This document shows positions 35,060 through 45,816 of a stretch of DNA of 64,000 bases, one piece after another. A model generated the notes under the pieces. That model worked only from the letters and a program-made list of their open reading frames with translations. It was not told where the DNA came from and ran no database searches. A program made the position numbers and the translations under genes. The DNA is from Furcasterigmium furcatum (Eukaryota; Ascomycota; Sordariomycetes; Glomerellales; Plectosphaerellaceae). The DNA lies in contig BCIA01000001.1 in the NCBI GenBank assembly GCA_001599815.1, positions 6,282,978 to 6,346,977 on the forward strand. The letters run 5' to 3'. Each line of letters begins with the position of its first letter. The first letter of the stretch is position 1.

Positions 35060-36313
35060 ATGATTCGCTCCTCTCGCCTGGGGCTGCTGCGCCAGACGCG
35101 CCCACGCCTGCTCCCCATCCTCCCACGATCATGGCTCGCAGAGACATCCCGCGCGCCGTTCCCCGCAGCAGCACCACGACCGCCCGGGGTCCTCGTCCCC
35201 CAGCGCTACATCCAGACCCGGGTCTTCTGGCTCACGCCGCTCATATTCGTCGGCCTCCTCGGCTCCCTCTGGGTGTGGAAGTGCCTCATGATGATCGTCT
35301 TCCAGAACAAGATCATCTACATGCCCGGCCTGCCGCCCAACGCCCGCTCCGAGCGAATCGCCGACTACGCGCGCCAGTGCGGGGGCGTGGCCTGGGAGGA
35401 GCGCCGCATCAGGGCCGCCGACGGCACCGATCTGGCCCTCTGTGTCGCGGGCGTGGCGGCCACTGGCCCGGCGTCGTCCACGTCGACTGCAGCGGCACGG
35501 CGCGCCACCCCCGTGTACATCCTCTACTTTCAGGGTCTGCCATGTGTTCCCTTCCCCCGCGCGCAGTCGTAGACGCGCCGACCTTGGCTCACACCGCTCG
35601 CAGGAAACGCCTCGTCGCTACCGCCGCGGCTGCAGGACTTGTCCTGGGTCCTGCGGGACTTGCAGAAGAGGAAGCCGCACGCGAGATATACCATGGTCTG
35701 CCTGAGCTACCGGGGGTACTGGACGTCGCGCGGCCGGCCCTCGGAGAGGGGTATTAATATCGATGCGCAAGCCGCGCTTGCCTATGTTGAACGGCTGTAT
35801 AAAGAGGAGTATGGCGACGGCGGCCCCGCGCCGGTGCTCATATTCTGGGGCCAGAGCATCGGGTCCGGCGTCGCCACGAACCTGGCCGCGTGGGAAAAGT
35901 TTCCCACTGGCACGAGGCTTGACGGGCTTGTTCTGGAGACGGTGTTTACCTCCGTGAAGGACATGCTCGGGGCCGTGTACCCGCCGAAATGGGTGCCGTA
36001 TCGGTATCTTTGGCCGTTCCTCCGAAACCATCTTGATTCTCGGGCAAATCTTGAGAAGATTGCTGCTGCTAGGCGTTGTTCGGAGGGCCCCCTGATCACC
36101 ATTGTGGAGGCGGGGAAGGACGAGCTCGTTCCGGCCGAGCATGGCACCGAGCTTTTGCTGCGAGGGACAGAGCTCGGCCTGGCCATCGAGAAGAAGACGG
36201 TCCAGGGCGCGTTTCACAACGATGTCATGTTTAGAGGTGAGGGCCGCAAGGCCGTGGCGGATGCCATCGAGAAGGCGGTAGTCTCTTCTCAGCGACGCGA
36301 GCAGGCTCGGTGA
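35060..36313 (+). CDS. BEM46/ABHD-like alpha/beta hydrolase with N-terminal membrane anchor, 394 aa
   Basis: Exons 35060..35534 and 35604..36313 (intron 69 nt). An Arg-rich N-terminus precedes one hydrophobic span (VFWLTPLIFVGLLGSLWVWK, about 53-72). The strand FQNKIIYMPGLPPNAR and the lid-like region lead to the nucleophile elbow FWGQSIGSG with Ser243. Later segments EAGKDELVP and QGAFHNDV supply the candidate Asp and His. BEM46 family proteins are ER or plasma-membrane hydrolases; in Neurospora bem46 affects hyphal polarity and ascospore germination. I chose the ATG at 35060 because it starts just before the basic/hydrophobic anchor; 34838 is an in-frame alternative. The gene ends only 93 nt from the convergent reductase gene. 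Confidence 0.85.
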
Positions 36314-36406
36314 GTTGTTTTCAGATTTATAAGATACCCTAGAAAGAAGCTAGCTACCTATATTCGACATGAAGATTCCACGTCCTTGCATTGCACCAGG
36401 ATGCCT

Positions 36407-37309
36407 TCACTGCAGGAGATAAGACGCAAGACGACCGCCGCTGCCATCGGGGCCATGGTCCTTGACGACCCTCTCCATCAGGCCCGCCAGGTGCTCCAGC
36501 ATGCCGACGTCGATCCCGTCGTCCTTCGCAGAGGCAATGATGTTCTTAACGCCATGGAGCTGCATCCCAAGCGGCGAGTCGCTACTCTTGTCCCAGGTCT
36601 CCTCATCCCAGTCCCTCGCCTGCTCCGCGACGAGCGGCACGAGCGCCGTGATCATGGGGACGATGCTGCTCTCCACCAGCGGGGCGACCTTGCCGTCGGG
36701 GCTGCCCTTCTTCAGCAGCGCCGCGGCGAGGTATCCGCCGCTGAGCATGCCGAACATGGTCGCGAGGGCGGCGACGTCGTACCGCGCGGCGGCGCCGATC
36801 TCGGGGCCCATGTACGCGGTCCTGCCGACGGGGGCGAGGATGGGCGCGATGACGGTGTCGACGAAGGCGGCGTCCTCGCCCGAGACGGCGAGGAAGCTGT
36901 GCGGGCCGCCGACCATGGGCGGGGTGACCATGATGGCGCCGTCGATGTAGTGCTTGACGCCGCGGGTGAGGAGGAGGGAGCGCATCTCCTCGGCCTCCTT
37001 GGGGGTGCCGTTGGCGATGTTGATGAAGGTCTTCCCGGCGAGGGCGTCCGCGGGGAGGGGGGCGAGGGCGGCTCTGATGGCGGGGTAGTCGAGGAGGTTG
37101 GTGAGGATGGTGGTGCTGTTTGCGATGGCGCCGGCGACGGTGGGCGAGAGGACTGCGCCGGCGTCGGTGCACTGCTTCACGAAGGGGCGGTCGGGGGTGC
37201 GGTTCCAGATAGTCACGGGATGGGGGCCCTTGAGGAGGGCGAGGACGATGGCGGCGCCCATGTTGCCGATGCCGAGGAAGGCGAGGGGCTCAAGCTGTTG
37301 GGTGGACAT
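36407..37309 (-). CDS. Imine-reductase / reductive-aminase-like NADPH oxidoreductase, 300 aa
   Basis: One exon. The Rossmann motif LAFLGIGNMGAA (Gly13-Gly18) is followed by IWNRT, whose Arg/Thr pair usually signals NADPH preference. The family-typical segments FINIANGTPKEA, DGAIMVTPPMVGGPHSFL and LGMQLHGVKNII are present, the last from the all-helical dimerisation domain. These match fungal imine reductases and reductive aminases (AspRedAm type) more closely than classic 3-hydroxyisobutyrate dehydrogenases; the catalytic Lys of the latter is not evident. Physiological substrates of this family in fungi are largely unknown. The frame is open further upstream to 37453, but MSTQQLEP just before the Rossmann strand is the natural start. 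Confidence 0.82.
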   Translation of the reverse strand: MSTQQLEPLAFLGIGNMGAAIVLALLKGPHPVTIWNRTPDRPFVKQCTDAGAVLSPTVAGAIANSTTILTNLLDYPAIRAALAPLPADALAGKTFINIANGTPKEAEEMRSLLLTRGVKHYIDGAIMVTPPMVGGPHSFLAVSGEDAAFVDTVIAPILAPVGRTAYMGPEIGAAARYDVAALATMFGMLSGGYLAAALLKKGSPDGKVAPLVESSIVPMITALVPLVAEQARDWDEETWDKSSDSPLGMQLHGVKNIIASAKDDGIDVGMLEHLAGLMERVVKDHGPDGSGGRLASYLLQ

Positions 37310-37722
37310 GTTGGAGATGGAGGCGAATGATGGGAAGTGTAGTGTAAGTGGGTTTTGGTATGAATGTTCAGTGTTGAGTGATCTGTGTTGCTGAGTGTAT
37401 TGGCATCTCCAGAGGCTCGAGGATGGTTCTTTTATATTGATTCTCATCTTCATCTCTCCATACGAAGCTCAGGAGTCTATTTCCAATCATTCCACCGTAC
37501 CGAGCTGCTTGTTCCTCCCACGGGCAGATCTTGAGCCGAATATGACGGTATTCTGGCCATCTGGGAGCATGTGCAGGTTGCTGTAGCTGTAAGAGCATCG
37601 TTGATTGATAAGCTCTGGGCTGCAGAGGGTTGTCAACGATTTTTGGTGAGGAGCCTCGTGTCGGTGGAGTTGAGATGTGAAGCCCGCGATGCCCCTGACG
37701 ATGCTTGGTATGGTGTGAATAA
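37310..37722. other. Upstream region of the imine-reductase-like gene
   Basis: Promoter region of the minus-strand reductase gene. No separate gene recognised. Confidence 0.4.
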
Positions 37723-37893
37723 ATGACTGGACAGCCAGGCATGGCTTTCACACTCCTCTGCCAGCCCGACTCCCGGTCTTACTTCTGTCCGATGAGCATT
37801 ATCCGTTTTGGGTTCGCCGAGGTGCAGATGGGATTGGTAATGCACGAGGCCGCGCAGTATGCCAGGTACCGTGATTACTATTCGGGGGTGAGT
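37723..37893 (+). pseudogene. Possible remnant of a secreted zincin-type metalloprotease
   Basis: An isolated frame reads YFCPMSIIRFGFAEVQMGLV followed by MHEAAQYARYRDYYSG. The order 'xxCP...QMGLVxHEAxxY...DYxxG' resembles the active-site region of small fungal zincins (M35 or lysine-specific endopeptidase type), but the second zinc histidine of HExxH is replaced by Gln and no complete gene surrounds it. Family assignment is tentative and from memory of motif style. It abuts a MITE relic, consistent with a decayed locus. Confidence 0.3.
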
Positions 37894-37928
37894 TGTCATT
37901 CGTCGGCCCAACATGATACGTAAGGGGG

Positions 37929-38065
37929 CTGGTCCCTCAACTCTCTGCAAATAAGAGAGAAGCCGTCTCGATTTCATAAACTCAAGAGGGAGGTCATCTC
38001 GATTATCCGATGCTCGGTCTGAACTCTACTAGTCAACGTGGTCGTTCCGAGGGCGGCCATGTTTT
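37929..38065 (-). mobile_element. MITE-like element, relic copy 4
   Basis: Read on the minus strand, 'ATGGCCGCCCTCGGAACGAC', 'TTGACTAGTAGAGTTCAGA' and two internal units (AATCGAGATGACCTC, AAATCGAGACGGCTTC) match the left and central parts of copies 1 and 2. The outermost terminal bases and the right-hand end are lost. Confidence 0.55.
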
Positions 38066-39131
38066 CGAGATAACATTTAAATTGCGATCGCATACTCGTA
38101 TAAAGTACGAAGGTCTTGGTGCATACATGTGAAAAGAACGGAAGAGACGAAAGCATCCGGAATCCAATTGCGAGTGTGATGCTGTCTCGACACACTCACA
38201 CTTCCTTACTCGGGCACCCGGGCGGAGTACGGAACTTGGTGCCCAACTGGAACTCTCCTCACAAGGCCGTTCACAATGGCTTGTGCCAGACTGAACGCAT
38301 CTCATCTGACTGTCGTCGACACCACCCTCGGGCTGAAGCTCGCCACCCACACCAGCGAGACAGCACCAAAAGAAACAATCAATTGGAAAGTCCAACTCCT
38401 CTGGTTGGTCAATGGCACACCCTGTTTGCTTCTTCCCTGATTTTTCTTTGTCCGTGAGGAGGACCTGGCATGGGGTCCCTTGACGACTGTTGGACGCCTT
38501 GTGCAGCTCCAGGCAGAACAGGCAGCAAACAGATTCACACTTTGATTGCTGGGTCCATTCTCCCAGCCTCCTCGTCTGTGCCATCCTCGTCAGTTGTCTC
38601 ATCAGGTTTGGCGCCAGTGGAGCCGGTCCCTTGCCGGAGCGATAGCGCTCTTCCGTGGGATTTTGCCTTGCAATACAGATCACGTGTTCTCGCCTCTTTT
38701 TCGCGTTTGGCCTGAGCCCCACGTCCGCGTCCGCCCTGGCTCCTTGACGCGCCTATCAACGACTATTCACAGGTCAGGCCCCCTGATAAAAGGAGCGCAA
38801 GGCACCTCCGGGGTGAGAAGGTAGGTGCAGAGCCAGGCTCCGTCCGCGTGTCGTATAAAGTCGCCCACCCCCGTGCTGCGTGATGAAATTCTGTCCCCTT
38901 TTCTCCCGCATCCCACGCCGTCGACGTTCTCAGGTAAGTCCGAAATCAATGAGAGCACCCACGTCGACGCCGCCGCCACAACCATCGCCCAAATAAAGCT
39001 ACTGCCGAGATTGTCGGTTTTCCTCGTATTCATCATTTTCGCTATTGATTCCCGGTCGGCTTCGGAGTTTGCGTGCATTCGAGATACCCAACCTTTACAT
39101 CATTTTACGATCGTCAACCCACAAATCAATC
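38066..39131. other. Gene-free stretch upstream of the BTB gene
   Basis: Contains the promoter and leader of the BTB gene. A 229-codon minus-strand frame here ends inside the MITE relic and was not accepted as a gene. Confidence 0.4.
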
Positions 39132-40174
39132 ATGTATTCTTCGTCGCGATACGGACCGCCGCCCTCGAGCAGCAGCATCAACAGGAGCTTCTCTAAAAAG
39201 GCCAACCGGTCGAGTTCCTCATTCAGTAAATCCAGCGGCATCTCCAAGAACCGCCACGAGTCCCGCCACAGCCGTCGGCCAACCACTGCATCGACGTCCA
39301 TGACCGATGAGACCTCGTCGTATGTCCCTCCAATTAATGAACGCGACTTGTTAATATCATTTTTCTGACTCTTTCTCAACAGTACGCTCACATCCTCGAT
39401 CGTCACCCTCGTCGTCGGCGCCGAACAGCGCCTCTTCGCTGCCCACGAAGACGTCCTCTGCCACTCCGCGTTCTTCCAGAATGCCCTTCACAATACCAAC
39501 TTCATGGAAGGCACACCCAAGCGCATCGCACTCCCCGACGAGGAGCCCGAGATCTTCTCCTCTGTGCTGGAATATTTATACAAGGGCGATTACTACCCGC
39601 GCCTGATGCACAACAAGAGACGCAACTCGTGGGAACTGGAACCCGCATCGGATGAGAACCGCGGGACCATCGAGTCGACCGTCTACCATCACGCCGTCGA
39701 GGGCGACATCTTGAAGGACACCGTCATCTACTGCGCCGCGGAGAAATATGGCCTTGAAGAACTGAAGAAGGTCTCCCTGCGAAAGCAAGGTCTTCGTGAG
39801 TCTGCACCCCCACGCCTCACCCTCCATCTCACTGACACCGAGAAGAATCTGGCATCCAGTGCAGCACCATCCTGGCATCTGCCCGCTACGCCTATGCCAA
39901 TACGCCCGACACGGACTCCAAGCTGCGCGCCCACTACCTCGCCCTCATCATCCGCAGCCGCAGCACATTCAAGCGAAGCGGCACCATGCAGCTCGAGATG
40001 TACAACGGCGGCAGCCAGCTCTTCTTCGACCTCTTCGTCGCCCTCTGCAACCACGTCGATGACATCTCATCCGCGTCGTGAGTTTCCTCCCGCCGCGCAC
40101 ACGTGCGACGTGACTCGCTTCTGACTCATTCCAGATCGACACCTCGGACCCCTCGCAGCGGTCGCCTCCTCTAG
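39132..40174 (+). CDS. BTB/POZ domain protein, about 290 aa
   Basis: Exons 39132..39319, 39383..39795, 39846..40077 and 40135..40174. After a Ser/Arg-rich N-terminus (1-60) comes a BTB/POZ fold: VTLVVGAEQRLFAAHEDVLC, then SAFFQNAL, then IALPDEEPEIFSSVLEYLYK, and helices ending AAEKYGLEELKK. BTB domains mediate dimerisation or serve as adaptors for Cullin-3 ubiquitin ligases; there is no Kelch, MATH or zinc-finger partner here. Exon 3 (CSTILASARYAYANTPDTDS) is a helical extension typical of fungal orphans of this class. The third acceptor could be shifted by one codon (GAG or GAGAAG), which does not change the frame. Function beyond protein interaction is unknown. Confidence 0.82.
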
Positions 40175-41698
40175 GCTTCATGCTGCGCCTCCTTTACCGC
40201 CAAATCTCTCATCATGTGTGAATTGCCCCTCATCCTAATGATTTCACGCCGCATGCTCTTTTCTCGCCTCGTCTCTCTGGATCGTCATTTGGCTTCATCT
40301 TCTGACCGTTATCGCTGTTTTCTTCCGGACTCATCACAAAACAATCACGGGCGTTCCCGGATACCGGCGTTTATGGATGGATATGGCTGTGTTTGGTATT
40401 TTTCACTTCTTGCTCGAGACCCTTGTACAATTATGACGGCCACGGAGACTGCCACGGGAGCCAGAGTCCCTGGACCAGGACTCTGCGGACGGGTGTCATT
40501 TGCTTTTTTCTTTTCTTTGAATCTACCGGACCGCCCATATTTTCAGCGAGGGGAAATTTGATCGCTCGGGAGGAGGGCTTGCTAGACCAGAGCCGATACA
40601 TACAAGAGACCAGACTGCGAGAAGCGAGCGGGGGTGGGATCGATATTACTAGTATTCTTCTCTACACTCGCTGCAGAGCTTTAGAATGAAGATGTTGTTT
40701 CACTACGCCCGTGGAGTTTATTCACTGAGTGTTATGGGGCACGAAATGCCGAATGAGGCGGGGGACTCGCTCGTCGTCGTCGGCGCAAACTCGCAGGGCT
40801 GCATGGCGCGGCAGCAAATCACCTCCTGAATATCAGTTTGCCCCGTTGCGGCAGAGCAGGCTAGGGGCGCTGCATTAGCACGAAGCAGCTAAAATGGCGA
40901 GTTCGAGCTTGTTTCTCGGCGATCAGAGGGTGGGCAGGCCCGTTTGGGCCGCCCAGGCTGTGTGCGTGAATGGGTGTGAATGAAGCCCATGTCCACTGGC
41001 TGTCCCGTCGGGTTTTCAACGTCCGACCATCGCAGCCGAGGTGTGACGGCTCCAGATCTCGTCATTTGATACTACTGACTCCTTTATCTCCCCGCCCGAT
41101 GATGGTCTCTGAAGTGTTGAGGGATGGTCATGCTCTGGGTTGGTGGGATATGTGACCCCTGCGCCGCACGCTGTGACTCACGATTGATCCCGGCCCGGCT
41201 ATGCAACCACTTTAGATCCTTGCAGTTTGGCCTCGCCTCGTGGGTGACGGTCAGCTTGGCGGACCGGGGGACTGTTCCGGTGTGTTGGGTGTCTCGGGCT
41301 GAGGGCGGGGTGGTGTCCGAGGTGCGTGAATGTGTGTGAAGGAGCCGGCCCATCTTATGGACCATGGCAGACTAGAGGGGAAGCTGTCTGTTCCAGAGAA
41401 CGAGATGGACATGTGAGACAGCTTCGGGAACAATATCAACCGGAGACGGGCACGATACGAAGATGAAAATCGTCGGGTATCAATTATTTTGCGCTTGCTG
41501 GTAAGTAATGCTGCGCGCCGTCTCTGCACGCCGGTCAACTAGCCCAGATCACCGGCTTATCTCCCCCCTCTGGCCCCCGACGCTTTGGTGCCGCGTAAGA
41601 TGCTCAGGCCGGTGCTTTTTCCCTCTGAGATAAGTGAGTTGTAACTCCATGTCTTGCCCACACACCACCTGCTGCATGCAGCCGTGGATCAAGCCGTA
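40175..41698. other. Gene-free stretch, about 1.5 kb
   Basis: Lies between the BTB gene (plus) and the 3' end of CSN12 (minus), so it should contain two 3' UTRs. No convincing gene, RNA or repeat seen. Confidence 0.4.
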
Positions 41699-43478
41699 TC
41701 ACACCCCGGTCCCGGGGAAGGCCCCGTTCTTGGACAGGACCACCATCTGGTGCTCACGGGAGATGTAGCCCTTCATGAGATTCTGGAGACCATGTTAGCG
41801 GGGACCTTGATTGCGAATGACATGCTTGGCGATGGGGGCTGGTGCCTTGCCCATCCTCGCCCTCGCTGCCTGCGAGGCAGCAGCGCGCTGACGAGGATAA
41901 AAGGAAGGCACGCTGGCATTGCGAGCTCGCAGGACTTGCACTCGCAATAATTCACGAAGGCAAGGCACCGAACGAATGAAGACCGGGACTGGCCATACGA
42001 CACCCACCCAGCACCGCGCCCGCAGGCAACGGAGGGCAGCGCTGACAGCGCATTGGACGGCACGCACCTTGTAAATCATGTTGGCCAGTAGGCACTCCAC
42101 CTCGTCCGAGTCAATGTTCTCCCGGCTCCCCAGGCTGATGGCGGCCGCGAACTCGGCTATGCGGACACGTGTCTGGCGCACGGGCGGGTCGTCGGGGTTC
42201 TTGGGCTCAACGAAGCCCTTGGTGAGGAACACCTTGCGGAGGAGGTTGCGCAGCGCAATGTCGCGGCTGCGCTCGAGGGTGAGGTAGATCTTCTTCCTGA
42301 CGAAGTCGTCCTCGCCCTCCTGGAGGGCCAGGTCGAATGCCAGCAGGTCGCCCTTCTTGATGGCCTTGGCGAGGGGCCCGAAGTGACTCTGCAGCCGAGG
42401 GTAGGGTGCCAGCAGCTTCGCGCTCGGGAGGGTGTGGGTTGTGAGGAGGCGGCAGGGGATGAGGTATGTGAGGATTCTCCTAAGCATTCAGTCAGCACAC
42501 GATCGACCAGGAGGTACAAGTCCCCCGACGTACTCCAGGTTAGACTTGGCGTCTTTGTGGCACAGGGTCCACGCCTCGTTGAGATGCTTCTCTGCCTGGA
42601 CGTAGTTCTCCTCCAAGAAGTCGAGGACGCCCTCGTAGTACTTGAACGTCACCCTTTGTGACGTGGGGAACTTGTCGAGAGTCGGCATGTCTCCTCGGTA
42701 CGACGCCAAGGCCTTGAGGATTGTCCGCGCCAGGCTTGCTGAGTTGAGCTTGAAGTACGTCTTGAACAGCAGGTTGATCACACCGTAGACGCCCCACTTG
42801 CGCGACTCTGTGATGTCTGACCTGTCGTTGAGGCAGAGTGTGAACATCCGCTTCAGGTGCTGCTCGCAGTCGCGCAGCTGTTGCTGCTTATCCATTTCCG
42901 GGTCGAAGTCGTCGGCCAGCTCCTCTCCGTTGCCTACAGCAGCACCAGCCACGGTCCTCTCCTCATCCGACTTGATGGCGAAATGCCGCAGGTACTTTCC
43001 GGTGGTGTAGAGGCAGGGGACTGTCCAGGCTTCAAAGTCCTGGTTCGTGTAGCCTCGATGCAAAGCGATGACAAGCTCCTTCCATGCTTCGTATACCTTG
43101 GTCCAGGTTGAAGTCTACACACTCATCAGCTCAAGGCCTCTCGGAACACAGGAGGGATGAACATACCCGTCCCTTCGCAGCCGGGTCGCCTTCCGCCGCC
43201 AGAATCTCGCCAATGGCCTTCCAGTACACGGTATAGACGTCAACCCAGCCACTGATGACAACGTTGCTGTCATGGCTCGTCACACTCACCCGGCCTGAGA
43301 GGCTCTCGAGCAGAAAGTGCTTGATGTCCTTTTTGACAGCGTAGCTGTTTGTGCTTTGCCAGAATAGTCTCAACCTGTCGGGGTCCTCCTTGGGCGGAAG
43401 TGGTGCAAGTGTCGTGGAGAGAGCCCATCCATTGGCATTGGCAAAGGCCGCGCCGAAGTCCTCAGCTATGTTCTGCAT
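41699..43478 (-). CDS. csn12: CSN12 homologue (PCI-domain protein), 462 aa
   Basis: Exons 43167..43478, 42534..43114, 42068..42479 and 41699..41782. Signature stretches are TSTWTKVYEAWKELVIALHR, FEAWTVPCLYTTGKYLRHFA, SDITESRKWGVYGVINLLFK and the C-terminal PCI winged helix around VECLLANMIYKNLMKGYISR. CSN12/Thp3-type PCI proteins associate with the COP9 signalosome in yeast and with Sem1/Sac3-like complexes in transcription-coupled mRNA processing. The last intron is 285 nt, about five times the local norm, with a GCTAAC branch site 20 nt before the acceptor; the final exon then encodes 27 residues including MVVLSKNGAFP, a conserved PCI ending. Length agrees with fungal CSN12. Confidence 0.9.
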
Positions 43479-44027
43479 AGCAACGCCGGGTCACCGATGC
43501 GGGTGAAGCCGCCGGATATGTGAATAAGCACCACGGTGGAAGTGAGACGGGGTGAGGCTCTTGTCACAGCTTTATGAGAGGAAGCCCTAGATTCGCGTGT
43601 CGGAGCGGCATTCATAAAGAAATAAGGACGAGTCGGGCGGCTTGATGTTGTTCTCACCAGCTTACCAGGTAGCTTGGCTTTGAGCAAGCCTCGCTGGCAA
43701 GGGTGCAGCCCACCTCAAAGAAACGACCCCACCAACCTGACTAGGCACGTGATCTTTCATTCCCAAAGTCAAAGCCACACGTCACGTGCTCAATTAGCCA
43801 CGCCGCCACAGACTGCCCCACCACCCCCTCTGATTGGCTCGCTATGCCCTGACCCAGCCCTTTCCCTCACAAACTTTTTTTGGTCGATTTTCTCAGCGGC
43901 TTCGCATTCGACCGACCAGCAACCCTTTCGACAATCGACGGCCAATCTCGACCAACACCGCCAAAGTGAGTCTTGCTCCTTCAACAACGTCGATTCTTCT
44001 TAGGCTTTGTTACTAACAATCATCAAG
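43479..44027. other. Divergent promoter between CSN12 and eL20
   Basis: Contains two CACGTG palindromes (43746-43751 and 43783-43788) and an inverted CCAAT (ATTGG near 43833). No coding sequence. Confidence 0.5.
43746..43788. promoter_or_regulatory. Paired CACGTG E-boxes upstream of eL20
   Basis: Two perfect CACGTG hexamers 37 nt apart (43746 and 43783), about 240-280 nt before the eL20 start codon. CACGTG is bound by bHLH factors such as Cbf1 in fungi. Regulation of either flanking gene is inferred. Confidence 0.4.
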
Positions 44028-45081
44028 ATGGGTAAGCAGACTTCTCTCCCGCGCTTGGTGCAGTTCGCCGCGTCTCGTTCGACTGGATGTGCCGCCTCGA
44101 CGACATGAAAGAATCACCAGCCCTCCTTCGCCAAGGGCCCGACGACGACGACGAAAAAACCCTCGAGCTTGGATCAATGATTTGTCGCCGGCTGGATTTC
44201 GTCAAGAGGAGGGAGTTCATGGAAAGGGTTTCTCGGGCACGAATTTGAATTGGAAATTCGAACTTTTTTTCGACAAGTACGACGGCAATGCGATCAACGA
44301 CGAACTTTTGCAAAACTCGATCGCGGCCACCCAGGGAGATGCCGCCTTCGACTTATCACTCGACGGCACATCGATCCACGAACGAGAACGCGCTGCTGCA
44401 CCGTCATCAACATGACTGCGACGAGTTTTACTGACGAGATCCCCAGGTCGCCTTCAGGAATTCGAGGTCGTCGGGCGCCATCTGCCCACCGAGACCAACC
44501 CTACCCCTACCCTCTACCGCATGACCATCTTCGCCCCCAACCACATCGTGGCTAAGTCCCGCTACTGGTACTTCATGCGCGGTCTGAGGAAGGTCAAGAA
44601 GGCCACTGGCGAGGTGAGCAGAGGGAACTACCACCGCGTAATAGCTGGCCGAGGTCGCTGACAACGCCCAGATCATTCTCTGCAAGCCCATCTTCGAGAA
44701 GCACCCCCTCAAGGTCAAGAACTTCGGCCTCTGGATCCGCTACGACTCGCGCTCCGGCACCCACAACATGTACAAGGAGGTCCGCGCCCTGTCCCGCACT
44801 GAGGCCGTCGAGATCCTGTACCAGGACATGGCCGCCCGCCACCGCTCCCGCTTCAGGTCCATCCACGTACGACTCCCCGCTCCGCCGCCCGCCGACCATT
44901 CCGCAGTACTGACTTTTCCTCCCAGATCCTCCGCGTCAACGAGCTCGAGAAGGCCGATGATGTCAAGCGCCCCTACATGAAGCAGCTCATGACCAAGGGT
45001 CTCTCCTTCCCCCTGCCCCACCGCGTCAACACCAGCAGCAAGAAGCTCTTCTCCGCCAAGCGTCCCTCCACGTTCGCCTAA
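44028..45081 (+). CDS. RPL20: 60S ribosomal protein eL20 (L20/L18a), 173 aa
   Basis: Exons 44028..44031, 44447..44613, 44672..44866 and 44926..45081. The first coding exon is only ATGG; a 415-nt intron follows and the reading frame resumes as MGRLQEFEVVGRHLPTE, the invariant start of eL20. Further landmarks are YRMTIFAPNHIVAKSRYWYF, KNFGLWIRYDSRSGTHNMYK, MAARHRSRFRSIHILRV and the C-terminus KLFSAKRPSTFA. It is a component of the large ribosomal subunit. A long first intron directly after the start codon is common in fungal ribosomal protein genes. Codon use is strongly biased, as expected for a highly expressed gene. Confidence 0.96.
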
Positions 45082-45816
45082 AAAGTTGGTTTCTGGGTTT
45101 CTTCATCGCCGGGGGATTGGGCAGGCTCTGCAGGTGTTATCAGGTCTCATGGAACTACCGCATGCATTTGGCCCTGAGGAACGGGGTCAACGAATCAATC
45201 AAGAGAATTGAAAAAGCATGCTCTGGTGACTTGGTGTCCGCGGCGTGACAAGCGACGAACGTTCGGCTGTTGAGTGTATGAGGCTTGGGCAGAGGAGGAG
45301 GAGCTCGGGTGCCCTGGACATTGTTGTCTGGGCGCCTTTGCGGCTTTCTCGTGATGCCATGGGGCTATGCTCTCGCGCGACGTAGCTTCTGATAATGACA
45401 AGACGAGATACCACGCAGCTTCTGGTGCAGGTGACGGGCGTGATGCGTGTGGGCTGGTCTATTTTCCGGTGTGCCAGTGCTTCGGTATCGTCTGCGTGTC
45501 GTGTGAGACGTGGACGGACTGGTTGATTCGGTGAGCCCAAAATGGTAGACCGATCATCAGAGAAGCCACCGAAATCTGCACCACGGATTCTGCCGATGCG
45601 GGGATTCGTTGTCTAGGTGTGCGACTAATACGAACCAGATGCGGTTGTTCGGCAGTGAGTCAAGCCGGACACATAAAGCAGCCGAAACGTCTCAAAACTT
45701 AACTCATCAACACCATGCCGAGGACGACTTCAAGCCACGCTTTTCTTCAATTTCGAGAGGATTTCAACATATCACCGCAGGCACCGCAAGCTTGATCATC
45801 ACAACACGCCGCCACA
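45082..45816. other. Gene-free stretch between eL20 and the acetyltransferase gene
   Basis: 3' UTR of eL20 and promoter of the next gene on the same strand. Nothing else recognised. Confidence 0.4.

Noticed and set aside
36386..37330. 314-codon plus-strand open frame, Gly/Asp/Glu-rich
   Set aside because: It is antisense to the imine-reductase-like gene, whose Rossmann and family motifs are clear.
38033..38722. 229-codon minus-strand open frame
   Set aside because: Its end runs into the terminal repeat of a MITE relic and its composition is not protein-like; no domain or conserved segment.
44089..44415. 108-codon frame inside the first intron of eL20
   Set aside because: It lies wholly within a well-bounded intron, is basic low-complexity and resembles nothing.
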